Below, piece after piece: positions 21,502 through 32,884 of a DNA stretch of 64,000 nucleotides. A model generated the notes under the pieces. The model was not told where the DNA came from, ran no database searches, and worked only from the letters and a program-made list of their open reading frames with translations. Every line of letters starts with the position of its first letter. Within the stretch, counting starts at the first letter, position 1. Origin of the DNA: Ahaetulla prasina (Eukaryota > Chordata > Lepidosauria > Squamata > Colubridae); contig NC_080540.1 in assembly GCF_028640845.1 (NCBI RefSeq), positions 132,708,420-132,772,419 of the forward strand, in the 5' to 3' direction. The position numbers were made by a program, and so were the translations under genes.

Positions 21502-22520
21502 CTCACAGTATTTTTGTTTCTTCCATGCAGGCATTTGTGTTGGATTAAAGAGAGCTAGATGAATAATGTCCCATTTCAGATTGTCTTTGTAATTGCGATA
21601 TAGAGGAGTATACATGCACAAAGCTTTCTACCCACTGTGGAAATACTGCTTGAGGCCCTGTGTTGCATGAATGAGGAAGGGAGAACATTTTCTGTCTACA
21701 GGGGTCTTTTCCAACTGGTTCTCTCCCCCACCCCCACCCTACCTATGCTGGGACCACAGTTCCTCTGGCAGCAGGCCTGTTTCCTAGGCTGGATAAGAGA
21801 GATGAGAGCTGAAGTCCAGAACAGCTCAACTTACTACATAAAATGAGCACCAAGAGAAGGATTCTGATGGCCGGTTTATACAGAAATCTTAGGAGATGAC
21901 CACAGGCCAAATCATTTGTAGGAATGATTCAATTACTGGTTCTTTTAAATTTGTGGTTGAGAAAATTAAGAGGTTGGAAAACCATGCCCAGTAATTTTCT
22001 TCTGTTAAGCAGCATGTCCTTGAATCAGTGAAGTATATAGACAGTCTTTGTCCCTTGTAGGTGCTGAAAAGATAAAAAAAGACAGCATCTAATTGCCACT
22101 CTCCTCAATGGGTGGGGGGAAACACTTTTAATTTCATTTGTTGGCCCACAGCAGCCTTTAAGACCCATAAACGCTTGCTTAAATACAATGATTTCTGTCT
22201 GTTGTTGAGGCTGTGCCACCTCTGTGGCATGGAGTAGCTCAGAAGTGGGTAACACCTGAGCTGAGGGGCTACCCTTGGTTTTCGACTGCCATGAAGGGAG
22301 TCAGATGTCCCAAAACAGGCAAAGCCAGGGCAAAAGTTGGAAGAGTCAGATTAACTATTCCATTTCTCTTGATTGAATGCGTAATTTGAATTTAAGTGAG
22401 ATTAATCAAATACCACTATTCTTTGTTTATTTAATAATGTTCCCTTTGCCACATTTTTTAGTGGTAATGTTCAGAAGGACTCTGGTATCTTTTGAAAACT
22501 TATAGGCCTCAGCTGGTGCG
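21502..22520. other. No gene seen
   Basis: About 1 kb. No exon, repeat or RNA gene that I can support. Confidence 0.55.
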
Positions 22521-22528
22521 CTCCAGGG

Positions 22529-22663
22529 CAGGGGTCTCCAACCTCGGTCCCTTTAAGACTTGTGGACTTCAACTCCCAGAGTCCCTCAGCCAGCAAAGCT
22601 GGCTGAGGAACTCTGGGAGTTGAAGTCCACGAGTCTAAAAGGGACCAAGGTTGGAGATCCCTG
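22529..22663. mobile_element. hAT foldback element
   Basis: 135 bp, CAGGGGTCTCCAACCTCGG to its inverse, perfect duplication CTCCAGGG at 22521-22528 and 22664-22671. Confidence 0.93.
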
Positions 22664-22671
22664 CTCCAGGG

Positions 22672-24407
22672 GAGTGACTGTTTGCTCCTCAAATTGAAAA
22701 CTGAAGCGAAAGAGGGATTTGGCCAGTGCCAGAGCTCCTGCCTTTTCTTTCTTTCTCCTAACATCTCTAGAATTAGTAGAATTCGCCAGTCCATGGAATA
22801 GCTGAAGTTTCAAAGGTTCCTTGATGGCATCTGGAAATGACAGCACCCTTAATTAAAAATGTATGGTTAAAAAAAATGCTACTTGTTTATTTAAAATAAG
22901 GAATTTTAAAACCTTTCCCCACTTTAATTATGATCTAATTGTGGCAGCAAAGTTAGCTGTTCCAGTTTTTTTTCCCCCTTCCTAAATACAGTGCCAGCAG
23001 TATTTAGTTTAGCATAATAGTTCTGACATCAAGGCTGTGAGACTTCCTTCATATTATATTGTTGTTTTTCTGTTCTTGTGGCCTGTTGAATGGCAGCATA
23101 GCAACCACATATTAAATCATTTATTACAAAGGAACCTGGCATAACCTTTCCACTCCAACAGATGGATCACGATAGAGTAGTTTTCTATATTTTAGAACCG
23201 TCTGTTTCTCTTCCATTCATCCTCTCGGAATACAGTAGCGCTCAGGAATTCAATGAACCCAAATACCTTTCACTTCTTTTTCCCCACTGGGACAACAAAA
23301 TATCACAATATTGAAACCGCTTCCTTTGTTACAGTGAAATAAGGACTCCTATCACAATATATATCTAACCTTATCCTAATCACGAACAAAGTAAATATTT
23401 GGACTGAAACTTTTAATAATAGGATTCAAAAGATCAGCTTGAGCTGATGGGTGTTTAAGAGAATTATTCCTAGGAAACAGTGATTTTGTCATTGTGCGCC
23501 AGTTCATTATTTTGTGCCTTTGCTTTCCTTCCTGAAAATGAATGTTGTCACAGGTTTGACAACAGGAATATGTTACTTTATAACTGCACAAGCACATTTA
23601 TGGAACCATTTAAAAATTGAATCTTTTAAATGCTATTTTGAAATGAAATAGGAATGTGTTTGGGAACCTCAAATACTTGCAACAAGGCAGATATATATGC
23701 AAGAAAGCAGGAGGTAAGTGACGAATCTGATGGCTGATCTCATCAAAATATTTATTCCTCAGTTCCCTACAGAGCATAGTTACTTTGCTGCTTTGTTTTT
23801 TGACTACTTATGTTATCCCCAGAAGAAACAAAACTGGACAAGAGGGAGATTATTACTACAATATGACCATATGAACTATATCGTCCAAATGTTGCATTGA
23901 TGTACACCTTAAAAAGTTGTCCAGAAGTCAATTAATGCAAAAACCAAAACATTTTGGAATTGGGTATCTTATTATGGTTCAGAAAATCTTGAGAATGGGT
24001 GTAAAATTGAGACCTGAAGTTTTTCTATTAGGGATGGCAGCAGTGGTGGATTGCTCCTGGTTCTGTCCGGTTCTATAGTATCTTAGGAAATTTTAAGCAT
24101 TGGTATTATCCATTTAAACTCAGAGGTTGTTATGTTTTATTATTATCTCTGGAAAAAGTCAGAGGCCATTCTTCTAACATTTGTTTGATGTATTTCTTTT
24201 GTCACCTTTTAACTTGCCCTGTTATTCCTATCTCCCTTTTGTCTTAGTGTGTATTTTAACATTTGTTTTTGAAATTTATTAATGATATTTTAAAAAGCAA
24301 GGATGAAAGTGGACATTCTTGTCTGAAAAGTGGGAAAGTAGCAGAAACATGTCATTAATCTATACTTTAGATGTGGGCATTTTATGAATCCCAAAGGAAA
24401 TCCAAAC
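22672..24407. other. No gene seen
   Basis: 1.7 kb. A fragment at 24048-24080 (CAGTGGTGGATTGCTCCTGG) resembles the left end of the GGTGGGTTTC hAT family, but there is no right end. No exon recognised. Confidence 0.5.
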
Positions 24408-24415
24408 CTGTTTAG

Positions 24416-24678
24416 CAGTGGTGAAATCCAAATTTTTTTACTACCGGTTCTCTGGGCGTGGTTTGGTGGGCGTGGTGTGGCTTGGTGGGCGTGATAGGGG
24501 AAGGATACTGCAAAATCCCCATTCCCTCCCCACTCCTGGGGGAAGGATATTGAAAAATCTCCATTCCCACCCCATTCTGGGGCCAGCCAGATGTGACATT
24601 TGCCGGTTCTCTGAACTACTCAAAACTTCCGCTACTGGTTCTCCACAACCTGTCAGAACCTGCTGGATCTCACCCCTG
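24416..24678 (-). mobile_element. hAT-type miniature element (GGTGGGTTTC family), reverse
   Basis: CAGTGGTGAAATCCAAATTT at the left, ending TGGATCTCACCCCTG, with perfect 8-bp duplication CTGTTTAG at 24408-24415 and 24679-24686. Interior has GGGCGTGG repeats and is reversed relative to 36308-36615. Confidence 0.92.
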
Positions 24679-25047
24679 CTGTTTAGTAAGGTAAATGGCT
24701 GTTGTTTAGATATTTTGTCAAAGGCCTTTTCAGCATCTAATAATAAAATTACAAATAGATCTTGGTTTTATTTTATTTGTTTTATTATACTTCGTTCTTT
24801 TTACTTTTTTTGTTAAAGTACATTTTAAAAATGTACCACTTTTAAAAGCACTTTTTATGCGTTGAATTTCTTTGAGAATGTATGCTTTTGTATCACAATC
24901 ATCTCTGTGATTTGTTCCTTTCCTTTTATTATTTTAAAAGCAGTAACTTTTTTTTTAAAAAAAAAGACTGATTTACATCCATTTTGTGCGGGTTCAATGT
25001 ATGTGCTCTCATATATATGCTATGGCATATATGTGTGAAAGGAAATC

Positions 25048-25250
25048 TTATAACCCTGAAGGTTGACTTATAACCCTGAAGGTTGACTCAGCCTTCCACC
25101 CTTTATAAGGTAGGTAAAATGAGGACCCAGATTGTTGGGGGGGCAATAAGTTGACTTTGTAAAAAAATATACAAATAGAATGAGACTATTGCCTTATACA
25201 TTGTAAGCCGCCCTGAGTCTTCGGAGAAGGGCGGGTATAAATGTAAACAA
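25048..25250 (+). mobile_element. SINE with L2-like 3' tail
   Basis: Body shares GGTTGACTCAGCCTTCCACC and AGGTAGGTAAAATGAGGACC with the other squamate SINEs here. The 3' end (GCCGCCCTGAGTCTTCGGAG, AAGGGCGGGTATAAAT) matches the L2 LINE tail at 1955-1990. A 20-bp piece is tandemly doubled at the left edge (25048-25067, 25068-25087). Tail sharing implies L2-driven mobilisation. Confidence 0.75.
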
Positions 25251-25476
25251 AACAAAAAAAACCCTAATATTTTCTCCACCTGTAAAGCCTTCCAGGATTG
25301 AGATGTTCCTCTAAAGTCAGAGCACAGGATTCCATTCTGGTTTGTTTGCTTGATGATAGTAGAACAAAGCTATCTTTAGCCTTTACGTAATTACCATGAT
25401 TATGTTTAACAGTCTGTGTTACCACCAGAAAGACAAAGAACATTGTTAAAAACATTCACAGGTGGACCTGCTAGGA

Positions 25477-25799
25477 CAGGGGTGTCAAACTCAAGGCCCG
25501 CGGGCTGGATCCGGGCCCATGGGGTGCTTAGATTGGGCCCATGGGGCTGCCCTGGAAACAGTGAAGGACCGGACCATGGTGCCTCTGTCATGGCCCTCCC
25601 AAGCTCCATTTTTTCTGGCTGTTGCAGGAGGCCGTCGCAGCTGGAAACGGAGCTTGGGAGCCCATTTTCACTGGCACTCAGGTCACCACAGGTGCCCCCA
25701 ACACAATTGACGTCAAGCAGACCATGCCCACCATGCCCACACCCCCTCGGCCCCCCAAAGTCAAACACAACCCTGATGAAATCAAGTTTGACACCCCTC
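25477..25799. mobile_element. hAT element, GTGTCAAACTCAAGGCCC type
   Basis: CAGGGGTGTCAAACTCAAGG at the left and AAGTTTGACACCCCTC at the right, perfect 8-bp duplication TGCTAGGA at 25469-25476 and 25800-25807. GC-rich interior. The open frames through it (25416-25805, 25622-25972) are incidental. Confidence 0.9.
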
Positions 25800-25807
25800 T
25801 GCTAGGA

Positions 25808-28800
25808 GCTTTAGCCATGAGAATATCAATACCACACAGTCTCTTGAGGCCATTCCCTCAAAGGCTTTGTGGTTTGAAGGCACTACCTGCCTGTGGGGTG
25901 GTGCTTGGTATGATCATAGAAATGCATAGAGGCCAGCAGCCTACCTGCCTTTGCTGTGGTTTTGAGACATAGCTACCTATGGAAAGTAATGAAGACTGTT
26001 TCCTTCCTTCTGGCAGACCTTGATCTTTTCAAGCTGGGTAAGCCAGGGTCATGCCACCGGAGCATATAACAGATTTGTTTTTGCCTCTCTTATTTACCTG
26101 TCCCCATACTCAGATGTTTCAGTGGCTGCTTCTTTCCAGTTCTTCTCTTTGAAAAAGCAGGTTGCTACTGTCCTGTCTTCTTCTGCTCTCCCTCTGATCC
26201 TTATAACTGCAGGGTTCTCCAGAGGCTCCTACTTCTGTCTGCGTTCTTCTGGAGTTGATTAGAGAGAATAGTGAAGGCAGAGTATCTAAAGCAAACCTCT
26301 TTCTGGTATTTGGAAATCGGAAACCCAGAGCAACAAACGAGAGTTTTCAGTGGAATCTCTCTGACATGACCTTTTTTTAATTCCTCTGCACTTCGAAAGT
26401 TATTTTCCTTGGGATAATGTCCCGGCTAGTCTACTCCCTCCTTAATCTCTTTGCTTCTTTTCAATCCATCCATTTTTCTCAGTATCAGCACGATTAAGAG
26501 AAAATGAACATGCTTTTGAAAGCGGCAGCCATAAAAGACGGTGCAGAAATGGATGCTTGTGGTTTCCTCTCTGTCTGATTAGAATCTGAAATTCTCCATT
26601 TTCAACAGGATTTGGATGTTCAGGGCTGAGCTAAAAAGTCTCTATAGCAACTGTGGAGAAGAACTTTTTCAGCACAAATCTGTCTCTGTGTTAGAGAGAG
26701 GTCATTTCTGGTATAGTGATTTGTCTATTTTAAAATCATATCATATTTGTGGCAGCAAATGCTGGAAGAGTGGGAGAGGTGTGGAATTTATTTAAGCTGG
26801 AGCCACAACAAGTATGATTGCTTTGCCCACAAAAGCCTTGTGTTTCTGGAGGTCTCCAGTCTGTTTTAAAATACCAGATCAGCTTTCCCCAACATGGTAG
26901 CCTTGAGATGGGTTCAAATGCTGCGAATTTCAGTCTTGACACAATTGGAAGGAACCAAGTTGAGAATGATTTTTGATATTTATATAACAATACTGTCAGA
27001 ATGTAAAATCCAGAGACTAGTTAATTGAAATTATTTAGCATTGTGCTCAGCACAAGCTTTATATGTCTTCAGGTTGTGGTTGTGATGGCCATTTTGATGT
27101 TCATTTTGACCCATGTTGTCACAGCAGTGTAAAATCTCTCTTCTTCTCCACCTCTTCTGTTATCTAGTGCTCAACGTACTTTATGGTATTTGTGCTCCAG
27201 ATAGCAATGTGTTGGCATTTGGATACTAAATTAATGGGAGAGTTGATGAAATATTACATAGACTATGCAGACACAATTATATCGGTGTAAACATACCCTA
27301 GAGCCGGAAACGACTAGCACACATGTGCAGGGGGAACCTATACCTTTTAAACATACTTGAGTTATTGTTTTCTTAGAAAATGTCTCTCAGTTACTGATAC
27401 AAATTGACAAAACAAAGTACAATAGCAAAGGTCTACAATTCCATTTTGTCAAATATGTCTGATTGCCCTAAGCCATGCCGTGATCTATTACTCAAACTGA
27501 GCCAATTATAATTTATGCACTGGGATTATTTAATATACCAAAGGATACAAGAGACAGGTTTTTTTTATTAACACAATGTGAGGTATCCATTATATCTCTA
27601 TATCCTTCCCCACCCCCTAATGTTTTCCCACAAGTGGAAGGTAATTTTTTTCAGCTCATCCAAAGGTTGATCTTTTGGTTGTAACAGGAAATGACTGACC
27701 AGCTTGTCAGTGAATATACATAAAGTATATTAAACATTGTACACTTTCTGTATTAATACTTGAAAACTGTCTGATTTATTACTTCATGTTTCTTTAATTG
27801 GCTTTTATTGCTTGACAATTTTGTAAGCCACTCTGGAAATACTCTTGGACCAAACAGAAAAAAAGAGTAAGAGTCTTAAATATCATGAAAGCAAGCATTA
27901 TAGATCTGTTTTGTGAGTCAAAGCAGGCTCATCAACCTGGATTCATGCTATTCATATCTATCTGCCTTCTCTTTGCCTTCTAGATTATTTTGGAGTCATC
28001 TAGAGATTGGCTAACCAAAACACCATTTTAATTTTCATTTCCAGTGGGCTACACAACACTGGGCATCACTGTGGGACCCTTGTGTTTCCTAATGACAGTT
28101 TTGCAGGTGGTAACACCTGACTAACCTTGGCTGAGTTTAGAACCTAAGTATGATTCAACATAGTACTCTAATTGGGAGACAGTCAGGAAAAAAACAGAGT
28201 ATATTGTGAAGTCAAAAGACAAACTGGAAGAAAAGTAATGCAAAACACTTTATTCTGCTGAGAATACCTTACATTAAATATATCCATGTCAATGTGAGGT
28301 TGAGTTCAGCTCAGAAGAAGATTTTTTTTTGACTTCTGCATCATCCAATATGGCTAGACTTGTGAGTTGATATAGTGCATAGGATGGTGCTCAGCTCAAT
28401 ATCTTAACCTCATTTTTTCCCCCAATAGCTTTTCTGGACAGACTTGCCAATTATTCCTCCTCACTCTCCAATCCCTCACTAATGAGGTGCACAACAAGCA
28501 TGCATGGGCTGTTGTGGCTTGGGTCCTGATGTTTCCCACAAAGGACCTACCAGCCTCCTTCTGAGAACCCTGGTGCACTCTCCCCATAAATCCTGTTGAT
28601 GTTGTTGCCAGTCTCTTTGGAGTCAGAAAAGGTCAGAAAAGCTCTTTAGAGTCAGGTGAGTAAGGGTTCAGGAAACAGACTCTGTAGAAAGACACCTGCA
28701 CGCTCAGCAATAGAAGGTGGGTACCTTATCCTTTCACTGTAAAGCCACTAGAAAGAACTTACGAAAGGTCTACAATAATATCTTAGGAGGTAAATTAGTT

Positions 28801-30530
28801 CTGATGGGAAATAGTTCAGTTGCAGAATTTCTTGTAACCACTCCTTTCCCTTCAGCATTGTACAGCCTGTTAAGAAGACTTTGTGTGATTATTTTCCATT
28901 GAGTCAGCTGCCCAAGAGCTCAACACTTCAGAGAAATCCTCTCCGCCGCTAATTTATTAGAATGAAAGTAACTGATATCTCCTCTCCTTCTGTAGCATGG
29001 ACCAAGCAGGGGAATATGTGCTAAAATCCTTTTCCCGGAATTATCACAACTGGTTCACTAAGAATTCTACATCCTATTACATAGACTGTAACAAGTTCAC
29101 AAAAAAAGATTGAAAAGGAAAAAAATGAAATGGAAGAAATAATGACCAGTTTCTTTCGAAAGGGCTGCTCCCTCCAGTCCAGGTATCCACACAAGCATAG
29201 ACAACAGAGCAAATTTTCGTAGCTCAGTCTCGTTTCATAAAAATTATGCCAGTACTCTTCTTAATCCTATCTTGTTGTACAAAATTACTTGCTTACAATT
29301 GCCCACTTCCACCTCCAAATTGGAGACTGCTCTCCTGACTGGATTTTTAACATTTTCTTATCTTAGGTTTCAATTCAATGGATTATCAACTCAGCTACTT
29401 TTCTTTAATTGTTTTGGCATCTGGAGTTCTTGAAGAGAAATTTCCCCATGTCCACTGCATTCTTAAAAGGGAAAATATCTACCAATGCTGTGCTTAACAA
29501 TTCTGTGTTTTGATACTAAGATTGATATGGATGGTTTCATAGAGTGACTAGTGTGAGATAAGAAGGGTATGCATTCGTCTTGTGATTATATTTATGGCAT
29601 ATTGGTTTTCTGATTTTGTATTTTTCTGTCCAAATGACTACTATATAGAAAGCAGGGACCTAGAAGAGACAATAATAGAAATTCTGGGCAGATCATGACG
29701 CTATACTGTATTTTATGAACCTTTTCAAGAAGAAATAGAGGAGGAATCTGTTAATACTGATCATGTATGATAGGGTCATCAATTTATATCAATGCTATTA
29801 GCAATGGGGTTATCACTTTGAAATCATTGTAACTGTGGTTTATCAACATTTAATGTCCTTTTCAACAAAGTTATGTAACTCTTTAGGTAAAATGCAATAA
29901 TAATAATAATAGCTCTTTCATCTGGTAATCCTGAGCATTCCAGGAACAAGAGAACGTAAGTTACATAGCCTAGTTTATAATTCTAGAAAAATAATATTTT
30001 TTCTATTGAATATCATAAGACTCAGAAAAAATACTGTAAAATCTAGCCCCCTTTCTGAGATCAGAGTTGCCACATAATAGGGGTATAGGGGAAAAAATCT
30101 AAAAACCAAACAGTAATTTAAGGATGAGTAATATGAAAATATAGACACACATACACCCCACAGCCATTTTGTGTCTGGTAGGCCTGCTTGTCTCCAAAAA
30201 ATAGTCTGTCATTATTTTATTTATATACTTATTGCTAAAGTATGCATATACTTATTGATATCACTGCTTCAGGGATAAAGGCTATATATAACAGGGCTAT
30301 GAGTTTTCATATTTTAATAAACTGCTATCAAACCAACTACAAATGGCTTAGCAAAACCAGAAAGTCACCACTTGGTTGTCTGAGATTTGACTGGCTTCAT
30401 CCTACCTATTAATTCATTTAATTCTGCCCCCACCGTGAACAGTGAGAGATTTGAGATTTTCCAGATAACATTCCCTACTTACATTCTTGCACCTGAGGAG
30501 TCATTAATGGAGCTCATTTACTGGGGACAG
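25808..30530. other. 4.7 kb without recognised gene or repeat
   Basis: The longest repeat-poor stretch in the first half. I see no exon with flanking splice sites that I would defend. At 27300-27345 AGAGCCGGAAACGACTAGCA and GGGGAACCTATACC resemble the end of a tRNA-derived SINE. At 27820-27850 TTTGTAAGCCACTCTGGAAA looks like a worn LINE or SINE tail. Confidence 0.5.
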
Positions 30531-30765
30531 ATTTAGAATAGAATAGAATAGAATAGAATAGAATACAATACAATACAATACAATACAATAGAATTTTTTT
30601 ATTGTCCAAGTGTGATTGGATACACAAGGAATTTGTCTTGGTGTATACGCTCTCAGTGTACATAAAAGAAAAGATACATTTGTCAAGAATTCTAAGGTAC
30701 AACACTTAATAATAGTCATAGGGTACAAATAAGCATCAGGAAACAATCAATATCAATATAAATTT
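30531..30765 (-). mobile_element. CR1-group LINE 3' tail with AATAG/AATAC repeat, minus strand
   Basis: On the plus strand: an AATAG then AATAC pentamer array (30536-30593), a T run, then CCAAGTGTGATTGGATACAC, AAGGAATTTGTCTTGGTG and TCATAGGGTACAAATAAGCA. This is the reverse of a LINE 3' end I know as a common snake repeat. Family knowledge: snake CR1-L3 LINEs are reported to seed such pentamer microsatellites. No coding part remains. Confidence 0.6.
30536..30593. repeat. AATAG/AATAC microsatellite
   Basis: About 11 pentamers with a clean switch from AATAG to AATAC units near 30565. Confidence 0.92.
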
Positions 30766-30784
30766 TATATATATATATATGTTT

Positions 30785-30972
30785 TCTGAGGTTTTCACGG
30801 GTGTTTGTATATAGGTCTTTGGTTGTTTGGGTTTTCTCCCGTGTAAAATTGGAAATGTCTTGGCGACGTTTCGACGAAGTCTCATTCGTCATCTTCAGGC
30901 TTCAGCTTCGTGCTTCTGGGAGCAATGTGTGATCGCAGCTGTTAAAAGGAAGAAACAGCTGCGATCACATAT
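30785..30972 (-). mobile_element. Penelope-like terminal repeat fragment
   Basis: Reverse-oriented terminal segment with CTTGGCGACGTTTCGACG and TCATCTTCAGGCTTCAGC, related to but distinct from the pair at 30983-31157 and 31878-32052. It contains a perfect 16-bp inverted repeat (30928-30943 and 30954-30969, 10-base loop). It also contains a hammerhead-like 31-base module on the minus strand at 30868-30898. Confidence 0.65.
30868..30898 (-). other. Hammerhead-like module a
   Basis: On the minus strand: CTGAAGA, T, arm GACGAA, loop TGAGAC, arm TTCGTC, GAAAC, followed by GTC. The six arm pairs are all Watson-Crick. Compared with the related copy at 31042 the outer loop-side pair is A-T instead of G-C, a compensatory change. 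Activity not established. Confidence 0.5.
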
Positions 30973-30982
30973 ATATATATAT

Positions 30983-31157
30983 ATGTAGGTCTTAGCGTAT
31001 TCAGGTCTTTTCCCATGTAAGGTTGAGAGTATCTTGGCGACGTTTCGACGAGGTCTCTCTTGTCATCTTCAGGCTGGTGCTTACAGCTTCGTGTTTGTGC
31101 GAGCAAAGCGTGGTTGAAGCTGCCGTCTCTCTATAAATACTGGTGGGGAGGTGGGGA
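30983..31157 (-). mobile_element. Penelope-like element, left inverted terminal repeat
   Basis: About 175 bp that is the inverse of 31878-32052, about 90% alike. Includes CTTGGCGACGTTTCGACGAG and CTCTCTATAAATACTGG. Penelope-like elements are known to carry such pseudo-LTRs, sometimes inverted. Confidence 0.75.
31042..31072 (-). other. Hammerhead-like module b
   Basis: CTGAAGA, T, arm GACAAG, loop AGAGAC, arm CTCGTC, GAAAC, then GTC. Five of six arm positions pair. Confidence 0.5.
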
Positions 31158-31180
31158 ACTACAACAAGAGAATAATTATG

Positions 31181-31410
31181 GAAGCCATCAAAATAGAGAA
31201 ACACCCCCACAACATGAACAACGTGATGACATCTCCCACCTACCAGACATCTGGAAACTAGCCCTAGTCAACAAACAAGTCCCAGCCACGAAAATTGACA
31301 CCAGACCCAGGATAACACACAACGCCACCACCAATCATCCTCACCAGATTCAAACCCAAACCCATGCCACAGATGAAACACAACCACCATCAGAAGCCAG
31401 ACCATGCTAG
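31181..31410 (+). pseudogene. Penelope-like ORF 3' end, frameshifted
   Basis: Two frames together resemble the end of a Penelope polyprotein, where the GIY-YIG endonuclease lies. From 31181 one frame reads EAIKIEKHPHNMN. After about 31215 another frame reads QRDDISHLPDIWKLAL and ends at 31410. The EAI-x-I-x-KH-x5-N pattern followed by an L-x2-IW motif is the usual end of these nucleases. Reverse transcriptase and the GIY-YIG core are absent, so this is a 5'-truncated dead copy. The short match means the assignment relies also on the flanking pseudo-LTR-like repeats. Confidence 0.5.
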
Positions 31411-31877
31411 CACCACTGGCTGCTGCGCTCCCCTCCGATCCCCACATAAAGCAAACTGACACATGGCATGAACACGACAAGACCTCGAACTCGGAACCAA
31501 ACCAAAACCCGGGATACTGCATCACAGCCATCTGCTCAGGACATCACATCACAGAACTCCAGAGGCCACAACACCAAAGCTCAGGACGTTACAACACAAC
31601 CTGCATGTTACAGCACAAGACTCAGGAGGTCACATTCCCAGAACTCAGGATGTTTCCACTCAGCCCATTACCACTACAGGAGGTCACATTCCCAGAACTC
31701 AGGATGTTTCCCCACAGCCCATTACCCAGATCGTTACAACACAAAAGACTAATGGGCACACAACTAGGACCACACCCATACAGGATGCTACGAAACAGCC
31801 AACTAATCTGCAAACACCCACTCCATCTACCAATGAAGATGCAACCACACAGCCAGCCAACCCGTTTACAGCAACAC
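31411..31877 (+). repeat. Penelope-like 3' untranslated region with internal repeats
   Basis: A- and C-rich sequence built from diverged units around CTCAGGA(C/T)GT and CACA. Two clear tandem copies of about 54 bp lie at 31624-31677 and 31678-31731 (each starts AGGAGGTCACATTCCCAGAA). The 166-codon frame at 31404-31904 runs through these and shows no domain. Confidence 0.55.
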
Positions 31878-32052
31878 TCCCCACCTCCCCACCAGTATTT
31901 ATAGAGAGACGACAGCTCCAACCACGCTTTGCTCGCACAAGCACAAAGCCGTAAGCACCAGCCTGAAGATGATGAGTGAGACCTCGTCAAAACGTTGCCA
32001 AGATACTCTCAACCTTACATGGGAAAAGACCCAAATACACCAAGACCTACAT
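31878..32052 (+). mobile_element. Penelope-like element, right inverted terminal repeat
   Basis: Inverse of 30983-31157. Contains AACCACGCTTTGCTCGCACA and the hammerhead-like module c at 31963-31993. Followed by CCCACACACC-type low-complexity and AT repeats. Confidence 0.75.
31963..31993 (+). other. Hammerhead-like module c, core G lost
   Basis: CTGAAGA, T, arm GATGAG, loop TGAGAC, arm CTCGTC, then AAAAC. Stem kept with one G-U type wobble. The G of the GAAA box (the G12 position of a hammerhead) is replaced by A at 31989, which should inactivate a ribozyme. Confidence 0.5.
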
Positions 32053-32059
32053 ACCTATA

Positions 32060-32884
32060 CCCGTGAAAACCTATGAAAACACCCACACACCCACACCCAC
32101 ATACCCACCCACACACATATGATTAAATATAAATATATATATATATATATTTAAATATATGCATATTATTAAAATTTATATTTTTAAAAAATGTGGGTAG
32201 GGCAGCAATGGTCTTGTCTATAGCCAAGATATTTATTTTTCTGCCTAGTTGCTCTGTGAAGAAAAATGTTCACTGTTGAATGAAAATATCTGTATTTAAC
32301 CTGGAAATTGATTCTTGTGGGTTTGCTGTCTCCATCTTCTTCTCCTTGTGGTCAGTGAAGCTTATTAAATCTGTAAAAGTGTCTCTGAGTAGATTTCAGG
32401 TTGAATGTGCAATGGCAAAATTCAAACTGAAACATGATTCCTGCAATCTCCCTCTCCCCTCCCTCTTTTTGGGGGAGAGCATTCTTAGCTAATGTCTTCC
32501 CATAAGTATGAAGGGTGTGACTAAGAGCCAAATCCATGAGATTTGCATGTGTGCTTAGCTTTTGTCTCCTAGAAGTATATGAAGGGATGCTCATAAAACC
32601 AGTAGGTGAATATTGGCTTTAAAAAAACAACAACAACTGTGTCTAACCAATCTCTATCCATTACTGATATTCCCCTAGAGAATAAATATGGGTTATAAGG
32701 AGAACAGTTATCACTAAGACAATGTCAGCAGAACCATGAATAAATAAATTTGGTAGAAAAAGGTTGGCAAGGAGATTTGGAATCCAACATTATCTTGTGA
32801 GTTCCTTTTGGAGTTAAAACGGACAATCATTCAGAAACTAATGCTGTCTTATTTGCTGAATTAAGAAAAATGGCGCTATCACTT
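32060..32884. other. No gene seen; TA and CA simple repeats
   Basis: CA-rich tract to 32118 and a TA microsatellite at about 32133-32160, then unremarkable AT-rich DNA. Confidence 0.6.

Noticed and set aside
25416..25972. Overlapping open frames with Pro/Arg-rich products
   Set aside because: They run through a GC-rich hAT element with a perfect target-site duplication.
31404..31904. 166-codon protein gene in an A/C-rich region
   Set aside because: The frame follows internal tandem repeats between two inverted Penelope terminal repeats. No domain is visible.
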